This document shows positions 52,528-63,502 of a DNA stretch of 64,000 nt, piece after piece. Within the stretch, counting starts at the first letter, position 1. The number at the start of each line of letters is the position of its first letter. This stretch comes from Putridiphycobacter roseus. Lineage in GTDB: Bacteria; Bacteroidota; Bacteroidia; Flavobacteriales_D; Crocinitomicaceae. Below the pieces are notes generated by a model. It ran no database searches, had not been told where the DNA came from, and was given only the letters and a program-made list of their open reading frames with translations. Where the stretch lies: NCBI RefSeq assembly GCF_003234935.1, contig NZ_QKSB01000002.1:496001-560000 (forward strand), read 5' to 3'. The position numbers and the translations under genes are program-made.

Positions 52528-54330
52528 ATGGCCAAAGAAGCGATTAAAGGAGGCGAATTTATCATTAGAGAAACAGCTTGTGAAGATATTTTTACCCCAG
52601 AAGACTACACAGAAGAACAAGGTATGATAGCACAAACCTGTCTTGATTTTATCAATCAGGAAGTGATACCCAACCTAGATCGAATAGATGCCATGGAAGA
52701 AGGATTAATGCCTTCTTTACTTGAAAAAGCAGGAGAACTCGGACTATTAAGTATGTCGGTACCTCAAGAATTAGGTGGTATGGGAGTGGATTTTCCAACC
52801 TCATTATTGGCTACAGAATACACTGGGAGAGGACATTCTTTTTCAGTAGCATACGGTGCACATACAGGAATTGGCACCTTGCCTACGCTTTATTATGGAA
52901 CCGAGGCACAAAAAGCCAAATACATTCCAAAATTAGCTTCTGGAGAATGGAAAGCAGCCTATTGTTTAACCGAACCTAGTTCAGGTTCAGATGCTAACTC
53001 AGGAAAGACAAAAGCTGTTTTATCTGAAGACGGAAAAACATATACCATTGACGGTCAAAAAATGTGGATTACCAACGGGGGATTTGCAGATATTTTTACT
53101 GTATTCGCTAAAATTGGTGATGACAAAAATCTAACTGGTTTTATTGTAGATGCACACTCGGAAGGCATAACTTTAAATCCTGAAGAAAAGAAAATGGGTA
53201 TTAAAGGCTCCTCTACCCGTCAAGTATTTTTTAATAATGTAAAAGTACCTGCCGAAAATTTATTAGGAGAAAGAGAAGGCGGATTTAAAATCGCGTTAAA
53301 CATTCTGAACATTGGTCGAATTAAATTAGCTGGTGGTGTTTTAGGTGGATGTAAAGAAGCAATTAACCACTCTGTTAAATATGCAAATGCAAGAGAGCAA
53401 TTTGGTAGACCAATTTCAAAATATGGTGCTATTCAGCATAAAATTGGAGAACAAATTATTAAAACATTTTCTTTAGAATCAGCAGCATACCGTTTGGCTC
53501 AAGATATTGACAATGCTATTCATGCTTTAGCAGATGGTGGTATGGAAAAAAGTAAAGCCACTTTAAAAGGAATTGAAGAATTTGCTGCAGAGTGTGCCAT
53601 GTTAAAAGTAATCGGTTCTGATGCATTAGACTATTGCGTAGATGAAGGGGTACAAATTCATGGAGGAATGGGATATTCCGCGGAATCTGCCATTGAGAGA
53701 GCTTATAGAGATGCAAGAATTAATAAAATATTTGAAGGAACCAACGAAATCAACCGCTTATTGACTGTGGATATGATTTTGAAAAAAGCCATGAAAGGTA
53801 AATTAGACTTGATGGGACCAGCAATGGCTATTTCAGGAGAATTAATGAGTATTCCTGACTTTGAAGAACCTTCAACAGAACTATTTGCGGCAGAAAAAAA
53901 ATACTTGCAAAATTATAAGAAAACCATCTTAATGGTTGCTGGAACAGCAGCACAAAAATTAATGATGACCTTATCAAAAGAGCAAGAAATATTAATGAAC
54001 ATAGCAGATATTGCCAACGCAATTTATACTTGTGAGTCTACCCTATTAAGAGTAGAGAAAATGGTGAAGTCAAAAGGTGAAGCAGCATGTGCGGTTTATA
54101 TCGATATTGTAAGAACACTAATATTTGATGCCGCTGATGCAATCAATAAAGCGGGTAAAGATGCTTTGATGTCGTTTGTAGATGCAGATGAATTAACCAT
54201 GATGTTAATGGGATTAAAAAGATTTACTAAAGTTGCTGCCTTTAATACAAAGGATGCAAGAAGAAGAATCGCTGCAGTAGCAATTGAAAAAAATGAATAT
54301 AGTTTTTCTGACGCGACCAATAGAGCTTAA
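52528..54330 (+). CDS. fadE: Acyl-CoA dehydrogenase FadE
   Basis: A 600-aa FAD enzyme, longer than short-chain dehydrogenases because of an extra C-terminal helical domain, as in Bacillus FadE and the VLCAD-like group. Core motifs include AYCLTEPSSGSDANS (FAD/substrate loop), KMWITNGGFADI, ANAREQFGRPISKYGAIQHK, VDEGVQIHGGMGYSAES and AYRDARINKIFEGTNEINRL, the latter containing the catalytic glutamate of the family. It performs the first oxidation of beta-oxidation. It is followed by a strong terminator. Confidence 0.95.
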   Translation: MAKEAIKGGEFIIRETACEDIFTPEDYTEEQGMIAQTCLDFINQEVIPNLDRIDAMEEGLMPSLLEKAGELGLLSMSVPQELGGMGVDFPTSLLATEYTGRGHSFSVAYGAHTGIGTLPTLYYGTEAQKAKYIPKLASGEWKAAYCLTEPSSGSDANSGKTKAVLSEDGKTYTIDGQKMWITNGGFADIFTVFAKIGDDKNLTGFIVDAHSEGITLNPEEKKMGIKGSSTRQVFFNNVKVPAENLLGEREGGFKIALNILNIGRIKLAGGVLGGCKEAINHSVKYANAREQFGRPISKYGAIQHKIGEQIIKTFSLESAAYRLAQDIDNAIHALADGGMEKSKATLKGIEEFAAECAMLKVIGSDALDYCVDEGVQIHGGMGYSAESAIERAYRDARINKIFEGTNEINRLLTVDMILKKAMKGKLDLMGPAMAISGELMSIPDFEEPSTELFAAEKKYLQNYKKTILMVAGTAAQKLMMTLSKEQEILMNIADIANAIYTCESTLLRVEKMVKSKGEAACAVYIDIVRTLIFDAADAINKAGKDALMSFVDADELTMMLMGLKRFTKVAAFNTKDARRRIAAVAIEKNEYSFSDATNRA

Positions 54331-54360
54331 TGCCCTATAATTGAAATTCAACCACATGGA

Positions 54361-54390
54361 AGCACCTAGTCAAAAGCTAGGTGCTTTTTT
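54361..54390 (+). terminator. Terminator of fadE
   Basis: Perfect 9-bp arms AGCACCTAG/CTAGGTGCT, loop TCAAAAG, then TTTTT. Confidence 0.9.
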
Positions 54391-54410
54391 ATATCCTATA
54401 GCCTTATATA

Positions 54411-54450
54411 GAAAAAAAAATACGTCCCAACTAGGTCGAGACGTATTAAT
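54411..54450 (-). terminator. Terminator of the first LamG/T9SS gene
   Basis: Arms AATACGTC/GACGTATT with a 13-base loop; the A9 run on the plus strand gives the T-tract on the minus strand. Confidence 0.75.
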
Positions 54451-54471
54451 TTTAATTACAATTAATGGGTA

Positions 54472-56286
54472 TTACTCTTGAATAAACTTCAAATTTTGAA
54501 TGTTTTCTTCATGGTTAATACGAATAATATAAGCACCTGCTGGTAATTGCTCTTGAACCACAATTTTATTTGTATTCAAACCATTATAGCTTTTAATCAC
54601 TTTCCCTTCCAAGTTCAATATTTGAATGGTAACATTTGCTTTATCTTGTCCTAAATCAATTGTAAAACCATTTACTGCTGGATTAGGAAAAATAGTAGCT
54701 GCATTTATTGCATCTTCTTCCACACCTGTAAAATCAATATTTGTACAAGAAGAAGTATTCATACAACCATTTAAATTAATTTCAACAGCATAGTTACCAT
54801 TCAAGGTCGCTGTATACGATTGATTTGTTTCACCTGGAATAATGAATAAGTTAGCATCTACGCAAGAATACCATTGGTAAGTAGCTCCGCTTAAATCTGC
54901 CATTAAAGTCGCCCCTGTAACACTAACTGTATTAACCACATCTACTACAGTTAGATCAATGGTAACTATACTATCACAACCGTTCAAATTAGTAAATGTC
55001 TCGGTATAAACACCTGTAGCGCTATATAACACACCAGATGGAGAAGTATAATCTGTACAAGTTGAAGTCGTTATAGTTGAGCCTGATTCAGTATAAATAG
55101 TAACATTATAATTAATCGTACTATCACATCCTGTAGTCGTAGAAAACACCTCAGCATACATACCGCTTGTTGTCCATGTATTGTTTCCTGATAAACTGGT
55201 GTAGGCATCACAATCCCCACCAATGATAGTAGTAGAGTAGTTTTGTATAGTTAAGTCTACTGTTACCACACTATCACAACCAGCAGTGGTTAATAATGTA
55301 TCGGTATATACACCTGTACTAACCCATGTATAAGCACCACTTGGTGAAGTAAAACTACTACAAGTCGTTTCTGTTATACTACTCGCTAATGGCGCAATGG
55401 TTAAATCTATTTGAATAATACTATCGCAACCTGCTGCATTAGTAATAGTTTCTGAGTATTGACCACTTGTTGTATAAACAGTTCCTGAAGGGGCAGTATA
55501 ATCAGAACATTCATTAGCTACGATAGTGCTCGTTGTAAATCCACCATTCAAAACTGGACCTGTTGTCCAATTTGAAGCTACACCCGTTAAATCAAAATTA
55601 TTTAATGTACCGGTGTTATTTCCTCCGGACAAATCAACTGTTGAAGCTACATTTGTTCCATTGATTATACCATCATTCATTCGGTAATATGCAACTAAGG
55701 AAGACGTGATTGTACAAACCTCATTATTCATGTCCGCTAAAATATCAGTGGCTGATCTCGCAACATTATAAACCTTTACTTCGTCAATGCTTCCTTTGAA
55801 ATAAAGTGTACCACCAGCAACTCTTCTACCTATCTTCATATCTTCACCTGTAGTTGGCGTAGATATACCTGCTAAAGTTCCTGTTCCAACTTGCACACCA
55901 TTTACATACAAATAACCTGCACCACCATTTAAAACAGCAGCAACATGCGTCCATTGGCCCACAGGAACATCATTATTGTTACTTGAGGATAAATTTCCAC
56001 TAGTACCACCAGAAAATAAAGCTAATTTTCTACTGCCAGTTACCATAAAAGTATTTCTGTCACCCGAAGCATTTGTACCATAATCCAAAACACATAAGTT
56101 AGAGGCAGGAGCAGTAGGATCGATATAAATCCATGCTTCAAAAGTTCTATCAGTTGAACCTGTAACCCCACCAAAGGTAGTTGAAATGTAATCATTTGAC
56201 CCATCAAAGTTAATGGCTGGGTTTTGACTGAATGAGATGGTAGCCGTAGCAATACCAATCATAAATAAAAGTAATTTTTTCTTCAT
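54472..56286 (-). CDS. Secreted LamG-domain protein with Cys-paired repeats and T9SS sorting domain
   Basis: A 604-aa protein. Signal peptide (LLLFMIGIATATISFSQ), LamG/concanavalin-like domain (about 22-185; AINFDGSNDYISTTFGGVTG, RTFEAWIYID, FKGSIDEVKVYNVARSATDI), linker, four ~45-aa repeats (about 258-440), each with an early Cys-x-x-Y/F, PSG or LSG, and a late GCDS(I/V/T), then an Ig-like segment (TYQWYSC ... CTNIDF) and a type A T9SS domain (FPNPAVNGFTID, ILNLEGKVIKSYNG, LPAGAYIIRI, end KFIQE). It is exported to the cell surface or medium. The repeats with paired cysteines look like a stalk. The neighbouring paralogue has the same layout. Confidence 0.92.
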   Translation of the reverse strand: MKKKLLLFMIGIATATISFSQNPAINFDGSNDYISTTFGGVTGSTDRTFEAWIYIDPTAPASNLCVLDYGTNASGDRNTFMVTGSRKLALFSGGTSGNLSSSNNNDVPVGQWTHVAAVLNGGAGYLYVNGVQVGTGTLAGISTPTTGEDMKIGRRVAGGTLYFKGSIDEVKVYNVARSATDILADMNNEVCTITSSLVAYYRMNDGIINGTNVASTVDLSGGNNTGTLNNFDLTGVASNWTTGPVLNGGFTTSTIVANECSDYTAPSGTVYTTSGQYSETITNAAGCDSIIQIDLTIAPLASSITETTCSSFTSPSGAYTWVSTGVYTDTLLTTAGCDSVVTVDLTIQNYSTTIIGGDCDAYTSLSGNNTWTTSGMYAEVFSTTTGCDSTINYNVTIYTESGSTITTSTCTDYTSPSGVLYSATGVYTETFTNLNGCDSIVTIDLTVVDVVNTVSVTGATLMADLSGATYQWYSCVDANLFIIPGETNQSYTATLNGNYAVEINLNGCMNTSSCTNIDFTGVEEDAINAATIFPNPAVNGFTIDLGQDKANVTIQILNLEGKVIKSYNGLNTNKIVVQEQLPAGAYIIRINHEENIQNLKFIQE

Positions 56287-56437
56287 TTTTTAGTTTTAGT
56301 TTCCGTAAAAATATAGCAATAAATTCACCTTTACTTCAAATCACCCATTTTTAACACATACAGTTATATATGTTTATTATATCACACAAACCAAATGTAA
56401 GCCAACTAAAATGAAACGAACATTATGCAAACACTAC

Positions 56438-58279
56438 CTATTCCTGTATAAAAGTCAAATTTCGTTGCTCATCACCAACAAGGACCTGCACGATATATAA
56501 ACCAGGCGTAAGTGGTTCTTGGATAAAAAATTGCTTGCCATTATATTGCATGATACTTTTAACCACTCTACCACTATAATCTAAAATATTTACTTGCGCA
56601 GAAGCATAGCTTGTACCAAGATCAATGGTGAAACCTTGTGCAGAGGGATTTGGAAAAATAACAAAATTACTATTCTGCAACTTTTCAATCCCTGTAAAGT
56701 CTATGGTAAAACAATCCGAAATATTGGTACAACCATCCAAGGACACCTCTACCGCATAACTCCCAGAATCACTTGCCGTATAACTCTGATTTGTTGCACC
56801 AAGAATTGGGGTTAAATTTCCGTTTTCACACAGTAACCATTGGTAAGTAGTATTCGCATTACTCAAAGCTGCAGTTAAAGTAGCCGCGGAAACCGTTACA
56901 GTATTGTTTAAATTTACAAGACTAAGGTTAATCGTAATAATACTGTCACAACCATTTGTCGTTGAAATAATATCAACATATGTCCCAGAAGCAGTATAAA
57001 CGGCACCACTTGGCGCACCATAAGAATTTTTACAGGTTGTTTCATTAATGGTAGTACTACTGGAACCATAGATGGTTACTTCATAATTAATAATAGAGTC
57101 ACACCCTACAGCATTGATAAAAGATTCACTATAATTTCCGGAACTGGTCCAAGTATTATTCCCAGATAAACTGGTATAGGAACTACAATGTGCACCAATA
57201 ACAGTGGTACTATAATTACTAATTGAAAGACTAATGCTAAGAATACTGTCGCAACCACTCGCTGTTTGTAAAGTGTCAGAATAAATACCAGGTATGGTCC
57301 AGGTATAGTTTCCACTAGGTGAAGTATATGTTTCACATGCAATTTGACTAAAACTATGGGTAATAGGTGCGATTGTTAAATCAATTTGGATAACGCTATC
57401 ACATCCAAGACTACTCAATACCGTTTCCGTGTAATTTCCAGAGCTCGTATACACCGTTCCGCTAGGTCCGGTATAATCATCACAAGTATTTACCACCATA
57501 GCACTACTAGTTGCTCCAGGACCTAGAACAGGACCTGCAATCCAATTTGAAGTGCTACCCATTTGTGCAAAATTATGTAAAGTACCAGTATGATTCCCTC
57601 CAGACTCATCCACTGTAGATGATCCATTTGCGCCATTTATCACCCCATCATTCATGCGGTAATAAGCGACCAAGGAACTAGTAATATTACAAACCTCGTT
57701 GTTCATTTCTGCAGCAATTTCCGTAGCAGATCTGGCATAATTATAAACCCTTACCTCATCAATATCTCCTTCAAAATAACGGGTTCCACTAATACTTCTC
57801 CCTATTCTTAAATCACCCGTACTACTGGTATTAGTTGTTGAGGTGATGTTACCCGCATTTTCTAATACACCATCTAAATACAAACTATATTTTAATGCTG
57901 CTGTGGGATCAAAAACTACTGCTACATGGTGCCAAACACCATCATTCACAGCTGTCACTCCTCCTAGACCACTACCTCCAACTTCAATTCGGATAGCATC
58001 TCCCCATAAAATATTAAACGTAAATCTTTGCCCAGTCGTAAATGTTCCCCAATCTACAATAACTTGTTGCAAACCACTATTATTTGGATCGGCATTTGCC
58101 GTGGTTCTTATCCATGCTTCTACCGTTCTAGCCGCTCCACCAGTTACCCCAGTGTAGGTAGTCTGAATATAATCATCAACACCATCAAAACTAATTGCCG
58201 CATTCTGAGAAAAAATAGAAAATGAAATGAAAGTTGAAAAAATTAAAATACAGTTCCTGAAACAGTCTATTACCCTCAT
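56438..58279 (-). CDS. Secreted LamG-domain protein with Cys-paired repeats and T9SS sorting domain, paralogue
   Basis: A 613-aa paralogue of the previous gene. The start is the ATG at 58277-58279 (MRVIDCFRNCILIFSTFISF), giving a signal peptide ending in FSQ; an ATG at 58306 lies further upstream without homology. Same order: LamG domain (AISFDGVDDYIQTTYTGVTG; RTVEAWIRTT; FEGDIDEVRVYNYARSATEI), four repeats (C...YTGPSGTVYTSSGNYTETV... GCDSVIQIDLTI), Ig-like segment and type A T9SS domain (FPNPSAQGFTIDLG; LTPGLYIVQVLVGD; end TFIQE). Divergence between the two is moderate and spread evenly, so the tandem duplication is old. Confidence 0.92.
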   Translation of the reverse strand: MRVIDCFRNCILIFSTFISFSIFSQNAAISFDGVDDYIQTTYTGVTGGAARTVEAWIRTTANADPNNSGLQQVIVDWGTFTTGQRFTFNILWGDAIRIEVGGSGLGGVTAVNDGVWHHVAVVFDPTAALKYSLYLDGVLENAGNITSTTNTSSTGDLRIGRSISGTRYFEGDIDEVRVYNYARSATEIAAEMNNEVCNITSSLVAYYRMNDGVINGANGSSTVDESGGNHTGTLHNFAQMGSTSNWIAGPVLGPGATSSAMVVNTCDDYTGPSGTVYTSSGNYTETVLSSLGCDSVIQIDLTIAPITHSFSQIACETYTSPSGNYTWTIPGIYSDTLQTASGCDSILSISLSISNYSTTVIGAHCSSYTSLSGNNTWTSSGNYSESFINAVGCDSIINYEVTIYGSSSTTINETTCKNSYGAPSGAVYTASGTYVDIISTTNGCDSIITINLSLVNLNNTVTVSAATLTAALSNANTTYQWLLCENGNLTPILGATNQSYTASDSGSYAVEVSLDGCTNISDCFTIDFTGIEKLQNSNFVIFPNPSAQGFTIDLGTSYASAQVNILDYSGRVVKSIMQYNGKQFFIQEPLTPGLYIVQVLVGDEQRNLTFIQE

Positions 58280-58429
58280 GATTTTTAGTTTGTACCAAAA
58301 ATACAAAAAATAACCTAAAGTTGCATCTTGTTTATGAGTGACTTAGAAACAGACACATGTTAAAACAGATAAAAATGAAACAAGTATCTACTTCTTTGTT
58401 ATTTTTTACTACTTAAAGATAACCCCAGA

Positions 58430-59845
58430 TTAACGGTATGCGGCGCAAACCTTACGCTTTTTATGCTTACGCTTTCCACTCCTGCTTTTCGAACGACCAT
58501 TCTTTTCTTTACAAGCCGGATTTTTAAATAAAGGCACCTTCAATTGAGCATATATATCAGCACCGTACATGTTTGAACGCACGAGAGTACTCCATAACTT
58601 ATCTGTTCCAATAGTTAAACTATATAAGCGAAGACTAAAGCCCATTTGAGGTCTACTGTATTCGTACAACGAAAAAGGAACAGCTATATCAAACCATTTG
58701 GTTTCAAAACGAGGGGTAACAGATAAACTACTAGCCCTTCTCACGCCAAAACTATTGATAAAGGGAGGGATTCCATGTGTCAATGTTCCGTTGATGTAAA
58801 ATTTATTTTCCCATACATTAAAGTCAAGTTGTACACTCAAAGCGGTTGGCAAGCCAATTTTTGTTGGATTATTAATCGCACCCTCTGCAGTTCCTGTATT
58901 CACAGAACTTAAAGTATTCTCGGAAATGGTCAAATCTCTTTCATCAACAGCATACGTTTCAGGATCCGTATTTTCTAACTTAAGTCGACCAATATCAATG
59001 ATGGAAACACCTATTTTATAGCGGTAAAATTTTGGCGTACAACCATTCCTTGAAGAATTAGGGAAATACGTACTACTCCTGTCTTTCATTTTTTGATACG
59101 TAAAACCAAGGTCTAATCCTACCCCTCCTTTTAAGGTAAAGCTAGGTGATTGACTGTACATGATATCTCCAACAAAACGGTTTATGAATACGTCATTATT
59201 TTGAAGGATTTGGTAATTTGCTTCTGAAACTTTTCCGGCTGCACCAACTATTGGAAACAACTTTTTGACTGAAACACCAATCATAAACATATCCCGGTTA
59301 ATCTTTTTAAAGGTATAGGCATAAGAAATTTTCACCTCCCCGTAACTAATACCATTCGCCTTTAAATTGTTCAAGTCGAAATTGGAAAAATCATGGATTG
59401 AATCACCGCTTAACAATCGACTTAACGGTTCGGATATACTACTATTTAACCTGCGTAAATCGACAAAGGATTGCCCTTGGAAACTGAGACCAAAAGCATG
59501 GTCACCTTGACTTAAAATAACCGATAAGGCACTGACATCATTACGATTGTAAACGTGATAGTTATTTCTATTGTCATTGAATGTCAGCTGATCGACTGTT
59601 ATTTCCTGTCCCCTCGCCAAAGCTAAGGCGGAAGTATTTTCAATGGCCAATAAATTATTGTTTACATAACTACCCAGTCCCACAATATGAATATCGAGCC
59701 AGGTTTTGGCATCCAACATACTTGTAGGATTAATGTGCACCGAATTGGTTGGAGAATAATTAGAATGCAAAGCGCCAAACTTATCTTGGCCATAAACTGC
59801 CCCTGACCATATCAGTAAGTAAATGAAAATGAATTTAATTGACAA
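58430..59845 (-). CDS. DUF5723 family outer-membrane protein
   Basis: A 471-aa protein with signal peptide (FIFIYLLIWSGAVYGQ). The mature N-terminus LHSNYSPTNSVHINPTSMLD is the DUF5723 signature (N-P-S/T-x-M...), and the rest is a long barrel pattern (HAFGLSFQGQSFVDLRRLNS, GEVKISYAYTFKKINRDMFM, LPTALSVQLDFNVWENKFYI). The C-terminus after VPLFKNPACKEKNG is unusually basic (SRSGKRKHKKRKVCAAYR) and has two cysteines. Related DUF5723 proteins are thought to be outer-membrane barrels of the PorV/FadL-like class. Function unknown. Confidence 0.85.
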   Translation of the reverse strand: MSIKFIFIYLLIWSGAVYGQDKFGALHSNYSPTNSVHINPTSMLDAKTWLDIHIVGLGSYVNNNLLAIENTSALALARGQEITVDQLTFNDNRNNYHVYNRNDVSALSVILSQGDHAFGLSFQGQSFVDLRRLNSSISEPLSRLLSGDSIHDFSNFDLNNLKANGISYGEVKISYAYTFKKINRDMFMIGVSVKKLFPIVGAAGKVSEANYQILQNNDVFINRFVGDIMYSQSPSFTLKGGVGLDLGFTYQKMKDRSSTYFPNSSRNGCTPKFYRYKIGVSIIDIGRLKLENTDPETYAVDERDLTISENTLSSVNTGTAEGAINNPTKIGLPTALSVQLDFNVWENKFYINGTLTHGIPPFINSFGVRRASSLSVTPRFETKWFDIAVPFSLYEYSRPQMGFSLRLYSLTIGTDKLWSTLVRSNMYGADIYAQLKVPLFKNPACKEKNGRSKSRSGKRKHKKRKVCAAYR

Positions 59846-59911
59846 ACCTTAATTTTTAATATTATAGTACAATAACGTGAAAAATATACTTTGGTAGCAT
59901 TTTTTTTATAA

Positions 59912-59940
59912 AAAAAAACCGATAAGCGAACTTATCGGTT
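59912..59940 (-). terminator. Terminator of icmF (UUCG-type loop)
   Basis: On the minus strand the arms AACCGATAAG/CTTATCGGTT enclose a TTCG tetraloop and are followed by a run of T (A-run on the plus strand at 59908-59918). A UUCG loop gives an exceptionally stable hairpin. Confidence 0.88.
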
Positions 59941-59965
59941 TTAAATATGAATTCAGAAATTTAAA

Positions 59966-62900
59966 TTACATGTTCCTTCTGTACTGCCCACCTACCTCAA
60001 ATAAAGCGTTGGTAATTTGTCCTAAAGAACAATATTTAGTAGCATCCATTAGGTACTCAAATATATTTTCATTTTGAATAGCAGCATGTTGAATCTTGCT
60101 TAATGTTGCTGGTATCGCCGCTGCATTTGTTTGGTGCAAGTTTTGCAACATTTCCAATTGGTATTTTTTCTCCGCTTCTGTAGCTCTTACTACCTCAGCA
60201 GGTATTATTGTTGGAGAACCATTTTTACTTAAAAAAGTATTCACCCCAATAATTGGAAATTCTCCATTGTGTTTTAATGTTTCGTAATACAAGCTTTCTT
60301 CTTGAATTTTTGAACGTTGGTACATAGTTTCCATTGCCCCTAACACACCACCTCTTTCGGTAATTCTGTCAAACTCTAACAATACAGCTTCTTCCACCAA
60401 ATCCGTCAATTCTTCAATGATGAATGAACCTTGAATTGGGTTTTCGTTTTTAGTCAAACCTAATTCTTTATTGATAATTAACTGAATGGCCATGGCACGT
60501 CTTACCGATTCTTCCGTAGGCGTTGTAATGGCTTCGTCGTATGCATTTGTATGTAAAGAGTTACAGTTATCGTAAATCGCGTACAATGCTTGTAAAGTTG
60601 TTCTAATATCATTGAAGTCAATTTCTTGTGCATGTAATGAACGTCCAGAAGTTTGAATGTGATACTTTAACATTTGTGCTCTTGAATTCGCTTTGTATTT
60701 CAACTTTAAAGCTTTAGCCCATATCTTTCTAGCAACACGACCGATAACCGCGTATTCAGGATCGATTCCGTTGGAGAAAAAGAACGATAAATTCGGACCG
60801 AATGCATTAATATCCATCCCTCTACTCAAGTAGTATTCCACATAAGTAAATCCATTTGCCAAGGTCAAGGCCAATTGTGTGATTGGATTGGCACCTGCTT
60901 CTGCAATGTGGTAACCTGAAATAGAAACGGAATAAAAATTTCTAACCCCATTATCAATAAAGTACTCCTGTACATCTCCCATCAAACGCAAAGCGAATTC
61001 TGTAGAGAAAATACAAGTGTTTTGTGCTTGGTCTTCTTTTAAAATATCTGCTTGAACTGTACCACGCACTTGGGCCAAGGTTTCTATTTTAATTTTAGCG
61101 TATACATCCGCTGGCAATACCTCATCCCCTGTAATACCTAATAACATTAGACCTAAGCCATTGTTACTTTCTGGCAATTTACCTTGGTATTTCGGACGAA
61201 TTGTTCCAGCCTTTTTATATTTCGCAGCAATCTTAGCTTCTACTTCTTTTTCTAGTCCGTTTTCAACGATATATTTTTCACAATTTTGATCTATTGCCGC
61301 ATTCATAAAGAACCCTAACAACATTGGTGCTGGACCGTTAATGGTCATGGATACAGAAGTCAAAGCATGGGATAAATCGAACCCGGAATACAATTTCTTC
61401 GCATCATCTAGACAACAAATTGAAACACCTGAATTTCCAACTTTTCCATAAATATCTGGTCTTGGGTCTGGATCATTTCCATATAATGTCACAGAATCAA
61501 ATGCAGTAGACAATCGTTTGGCAGGCATTCCCTCACTTACATAATGAAAACGTTTATTCGTTCTCTCTGGTCCGCCTTCTCCAGCAAACATTCTTGAAGG
61601 ATCTTCTCCTTGACGTTTAAATGGATATAATCCTGAAGCGTAAGGAAACTCACCAGGTACATTTTCTTGTAAAATCCATTTTAATAAATCACCCCATGCT
61701 GTATATTTCGGTAAGGAAATTTTAGGAATTTGTAAATGTGATAATGATTCTGAGTGCGTCTCAATTTTTATTTCTTTATCTCTTACTTTAAATACATAGA
61801 GTGGATCTTTATAGCGCTTCACTTTGTCAGCCCAATTCACAATGTGATCTAAATTATGTGGATCAAGGTCCATTTTTACCCTTGCAAATTCTTTTAATAA
61901 AAGAGATAAAAATTCTTCATTCTCTTTACTTACTTTAATTTTATCTTCTTCTAATCCAATAGTCGTTAATCCTATTTCTTGTCCACTGATAGATTCAATA
62001 GTTTTGTATATCCCGAATAATTTTTGAGCTGTTTTCGATTGTTCTGTTGCCCATTCATCATACCCCCTATTGCTTTCCGAAATTTCAGACAAATAACGGG
62101 TTCTTGAAGGAGGAATTACGAATATTTTTTCAGACATTTCGTCTGTAATATCAATTTTTGAAACCAAATCCTTTGCCGCAGTTTTTTCAACTACCTTGTC
62201 CATAATTGCTTTATACAAGGTATTCATGCCTGGATCATTAAACTGAGAAGCAATTGTACCATAAACAGGTAAATCATCTTGGTTCACATCCCATAAACCA
62301 TGGTTACGCATGTATTGCTTTTTCACATCTCTCAATGCGTCTAAAGAGCCACGTTTATCAAACTTATTAATCGCCACTAAATCAGCAAAATCAAGCATGT
62401 CAATTTTCTCCAATTGCGTAGCCGCACCAAATTCAGGAGTCATTACATATAAGGAAACATCTGAATGATCCATAATCTCGGTATCGGACTGACCGATTCC
62501 AGAGGTTTCTAAAATAATTAAATCGTAATTCGCTGCCTTTAAAATACTCAATGCTTCAGCAACATGCTTACTTAATGCTAAATTAGATTGACGCGTTGCC
62601 AATGAACGCATATATACGCGATCATTTTTAATGGCATTCATTCTGATCCTATCTCCTAACAAGGCGCCACCTGTTTTTCTTTTAGAAGGGTCTACAGAAA
62701 CAATGGCTATTGTTTTATCCGTAAAGTCAATTAAAAATCGGCGTACCAGTTCGTCCACTAAAGATGATTTTCCAGAACCTCCAGTCCCTGTAATCCCCAA
62801 TATTGGTGTATCTCCTTCTTTTGCTAAATTGTGTATCTGATCTAATATTTCTTTTGAAGCTTCTGGAAAATTTTCTGCAGCAGAAATCAACCTGGCGATA

Positions 62901-63394
62901 GCTGTTACTTTCTTTTCTTTTATGTGTTTAATTTCTCCATTCAATTGATTGCCCACTGGAAAATCAGATTCCTCCACCAAATCATTGATCATCCCTTGTA
63001 AGCCCATAGTTCTGCCATCATCTGGATGATAGATACGTGTAATACCGTATCCATGCAGCTCTTCTATTTCTGTCGGTAAGATGGTACCACCACCACCTGC
63101 AAATATCTTAATGTGTGTTGCGCCTTTTTCTTGCAACAAATCGTACATGTATTTTAAATACTCTGTATGACCTCCTTGGTAAGAAGTCATAGCAATCGCC
63201 TGCACATCTTCTTGAATAGCACAATTAACTACTTCTTCTACACTTCTATCGTGACCTAAATGTATGACCTCACATCCTGTGGACTGAATAATCCTCCTCA
63301 TGATGTTAATGGCTGCATCATGCCCGTCGAATAGAGAGGCTGCTGTAACAATTCGAACTTTATATTTAGGTTTATATGGTGTAATTGGTTCCAT
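59966..63394 (-). CDS. icmF: Fused isobutyryl-CoA mutase IcmF (methylmalonyl-CoA mutase family)
   Basis: A 1142-aa protein from the ATG at 63392-63394 ([20 protein letters not shown]); a frame extension to 63484 lacks homology. The N-terminal B12-binding domain has [12 protein letters not shown] (the DxHxxG-like motif), SYQGGH and FAGGGGTI. A MeaB-like GTPase chaperone follows (about 215-460; [14 protein letters not shown]alker [25 protein letters not shown]). The catalytic TIM barrel is C-terminal ([63 protein letters not shown]). This order and these motifs mark IcmF, which interconverts isobutyryl- and n-butyryl-CoA with adenosylcobalamin and repairs itself through the GTPase. It fits with the acyl-CoA metabolism genes nearby. 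Confidence 0.93.
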   Translation of the reverse strand: MEPITPYKPKYKVRIVTAASLFDGHDAAINIMRRIIQSTGCEVIHLGHDRSVEEVVNCAIQEDVQAIAMTSYQGGHTEYLKYMYDLLQEKGATHIKIFAGGGGTILPTEIEELHGYGITRIYHPDDGRTMGLQGMINDLVEESDFPVGNQLNGEIKHIKEKKVTAIARLISAAENFPEASKEILDQIHNLAKEGDTPILGITGTGGSGKSSLVDELVRRFLIDFTDKTIAIVSVDPSKRKTGGALLGDRIRMNAIKNDRVYMRSLATRQSNLALSKHVAEALSILKAANYDLIILETSGIGQSDTEIMDHSDVSLYVMTPEFGAATQLEKIDMLDFADLVAINKFDKRGSLDALRDVKKQYMRNHGLWDVNQDDLPVYGTIASQFNDPGMNTLYKAIMDKVVEKTAAKDLVSKIDITDEMSEKIFVIPPSRTRYLSEISESNRGYDEWATEQSKTAQKLFGIYKTIESISGQEIGLTTIGLEEDKIKVSKENEEFLSLLLKEFARVKMDLDPHNLDHIVNWADKVKRYKDPLYVFKVRDKEIKIETHSESLSHLQIPKISLPKYTAWGDLLKWILQENVPGEFPYASGLYPFKRQGEDPSRMFAGEGGPERTNKRFHYVSEGMPAKRLSTAFDSVTLYGNDPDPRPDIYGKVGNSGVSICCLDDAKKLYSGFDLSHALTSVSMTINGPAPMLLGFFMNAAIDQNCEKYIVENGLEKEVEAKIAAKYKKAGTIRPKYQGKLPESNNGLGLMLLGITGDEVLPADVYAKIKIETLAQVRGTVQADILKEDQAQNTCIFSTEFALRLMGDVQEYFIDNGVRNFYSVSISGYHIAEAGANPITQLALTLANGFTYVEYYLSRGMDINAFGPNLSFFFSNGIDPEYAVIGRVARKIWAKALKLKYKANSRAQMLKYHIQTSGRSLHAQEIDFNDIRTTLQALYAIYDNCNSLHTNAYDEAITTPTEESVRRAMAIQLIINKELGLTKNENPIQGSFIIEELTDLVEEAVLLEFDRITERGGVLGAMETMYQRSKIQEESLYYETLKHNGEFPIIGVNTFLSKNGSPTIIPAEVVRATEAEKKYQLEMLQNLHQTNAAAIPATLSKIQHAAIQNENIFEYLMDATKYCSLGQITNALFEVGGQYRRNM

Positions 63395-63418
63395 GTATTT
63401 TTTGATTTTGAATAACCA

Positions 63419-63426
63419 CAAATATA
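63419..63426 (-). promoter_or_regulatory. -7 element TATATTTG of icmF
   Basis: Exact TAnnTTTG match on the minus strand, 24 bases before the ATG. A TTTG lies only 13 bases further upstream, too close for the usual -33. Confidence 0.55.
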
Positions 63427-63502
63427 ATACATTTCCGAGCAAAGTGGAACGGAATTTGGTATAGATTGACAAACCATTGAACAAACTTTAAAAATTAAGC
63501 CC

